From assembly GCA_902459845.2 (NCBI GenBank), contig CABPSV020000096.1:1-30642 (forward strand): 30,642 bases of DNA, in the 5' to 3' direction. The notes below the pieces were generated by a model. That model searched no databases. It saw only the letters and a list, made by a program, of their open reading frames with translations, and had not been told where the DNA came from. This document shows positions 29,988-30,642 of this stretch, in pieces (the first letter of the stretch is position 1; each line of letters begins with the position of its first letter). Made by a program: the position numbers and the translations under genes. This stretch comes from Hepatocystis sp. ex Piliocolobus tephrosceles. Its lineage: Eukaryota > Apicomplexa > Aconoidasida > Haemosporida > Plasmodiidae.

Positions 29988-30642
29988 TTATTTTTTTTTT
30001 TATTACATATTAAAATAATTTACTTGTGTGCTTTGAAAACAAATTACAAACTGATTGTCAAAAAAATATAGGATTGTTAATGTTTTTAAATTATAATACT
30101 TTAAAATATTTGATATTTTTGTTACCTATGTTTGCAACAAATTCTTTTTAGTAATTAATGTAATTAAATATATATATATTTTTTTTTTTTTTTTTCACTT
30201 TTTTTTTCTTTTTTTATTAAAATTTGAGTTTTGATAAAGTGTTAACATTTTATACATTAAAAATAAAAAAGCACGATAAAATAAATAAAATAAAGTATAA
30301 TAAAAAAATATGAAAATATGAGCTCTTTGTATATAAAAATAAAGTTTGCAAAAAGTTATTATTTTGTAAATTGCTTGAAAGTAAAAAAATAGATATGTAT
30401 GTATGTACGTATGTATATACGTATGTACATGTGTATATATACAAAAGCTATTTATATTTTCTTTTAATATAATGAGTTTTTATAAGAATAAAAAATTTCG
30501 TTTGTATCCTACACATTAAATTAACATGTCATTAAAAAAAAACATGATTTAAACCCTTTAATATATATTTTAATTCAGTATTGTTTTACTTGTCTTAAAT
30601 GTATTTATATTACATAAATTAAATAAGAAACTTTTTATTTTC

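Larger units (their letters stand above)
29386..30642. other. Right-end region after the tRNA
   Basis: Mostly AT-rich simple sequence, with T-runs at 29579-29598 and 30180-30195, a TA run near 29783-29808 and TATG/TACG steps at 30396-30425. The part at 29614-29990 carries minus-strand splice-like signals and open frames described in a separate entry. Confidence 0.5.

Noticed and set aside
1..30642. Search for mobile elements, CRISPR arrays or a multi-gene defence or biosynthesis system
   Set aside because: I saw no transposase, reverse transcriptase, terminal repeats or spacer-type repeat array. The repeats are simple tandem types, and the genes are ordinary parasite genes in a conserved order.

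Overview
The window is nuclear DNA from a malaria parasite (Plasmodium). The bases are extremely A+T-rich. Coding blocks are rich in Asn and Lys and carry low-complexity inserts. Introns are short, with GT...AG ends and poly-T tracts before the acceptors. The gene order coronin, thymidylate kinase, TraB-like protein, DRS1-type helicase, Asn-rich protein, organellar TrpRS matches, from memory, a conserved block on P. falciparum chromosome 12. The proteins differ too much from the P. falciparum versions I remember for this to be that species or a very close relative. I cannot name the species.

Layout. 890-1732 (+): a three-exon gene for a small protein with two membrane segments. 3204-5691 (+): three-exon coronin, an actin-binding beta-propeller. 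7225-9381 (-): seven-exon thymidylate kinase. 11125-12483 (-): single-exon TraB-domain protein with a C-terminal membrane segment. 13498-15792 (+): DEAD-box RNA helicase of the DRS1/DDX27 type, probably for ribosome biogenesis. 17597-19654 (+): Asn-rich protein of unknown function. 20672-23045 (-): tryptophanyl-tRNA synthetase with a signal-anchor leader, probably the apicoplast enzyme, with a proposed 27-nt last exon. 24247-27219 (-): 990-residue low-complexity protein with two adjacent octapeptide repeat arrays. 29314-29385 (+): tRNA-Val(AAC). A possible small spliced gene lies at about 29614-29990 (-).

The genes are ordinary single-copy housekeeping or lineage genes, not an operon. Themes they share are nucleotide supply (thymidylate kinase), translation (TrpRS, tRNA-Val, DRS1) and the cytoskeleton (coronin). 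TraB and DRS1 are divergent and share a 1-kb upstream region. Coronin/thymidylate kinase and the Asn-rich protein/TrpRS are convergent pairs.

The spacers are dominated by homopolymers, TA and trinucleotide runs, and several minisatellites with 10-, 17-, 22- and 75-bp periods. The most striking is an almost perfect 10-bp repeat with 50% GC just beyond the 3' end of the TraB gene. I saw no mobile element, CRISPR array or clearly new multi-gene system. The best leads are the exon-level corrections, the 10-bp satellite, the repeat protein and the candidate small gene near the right end.
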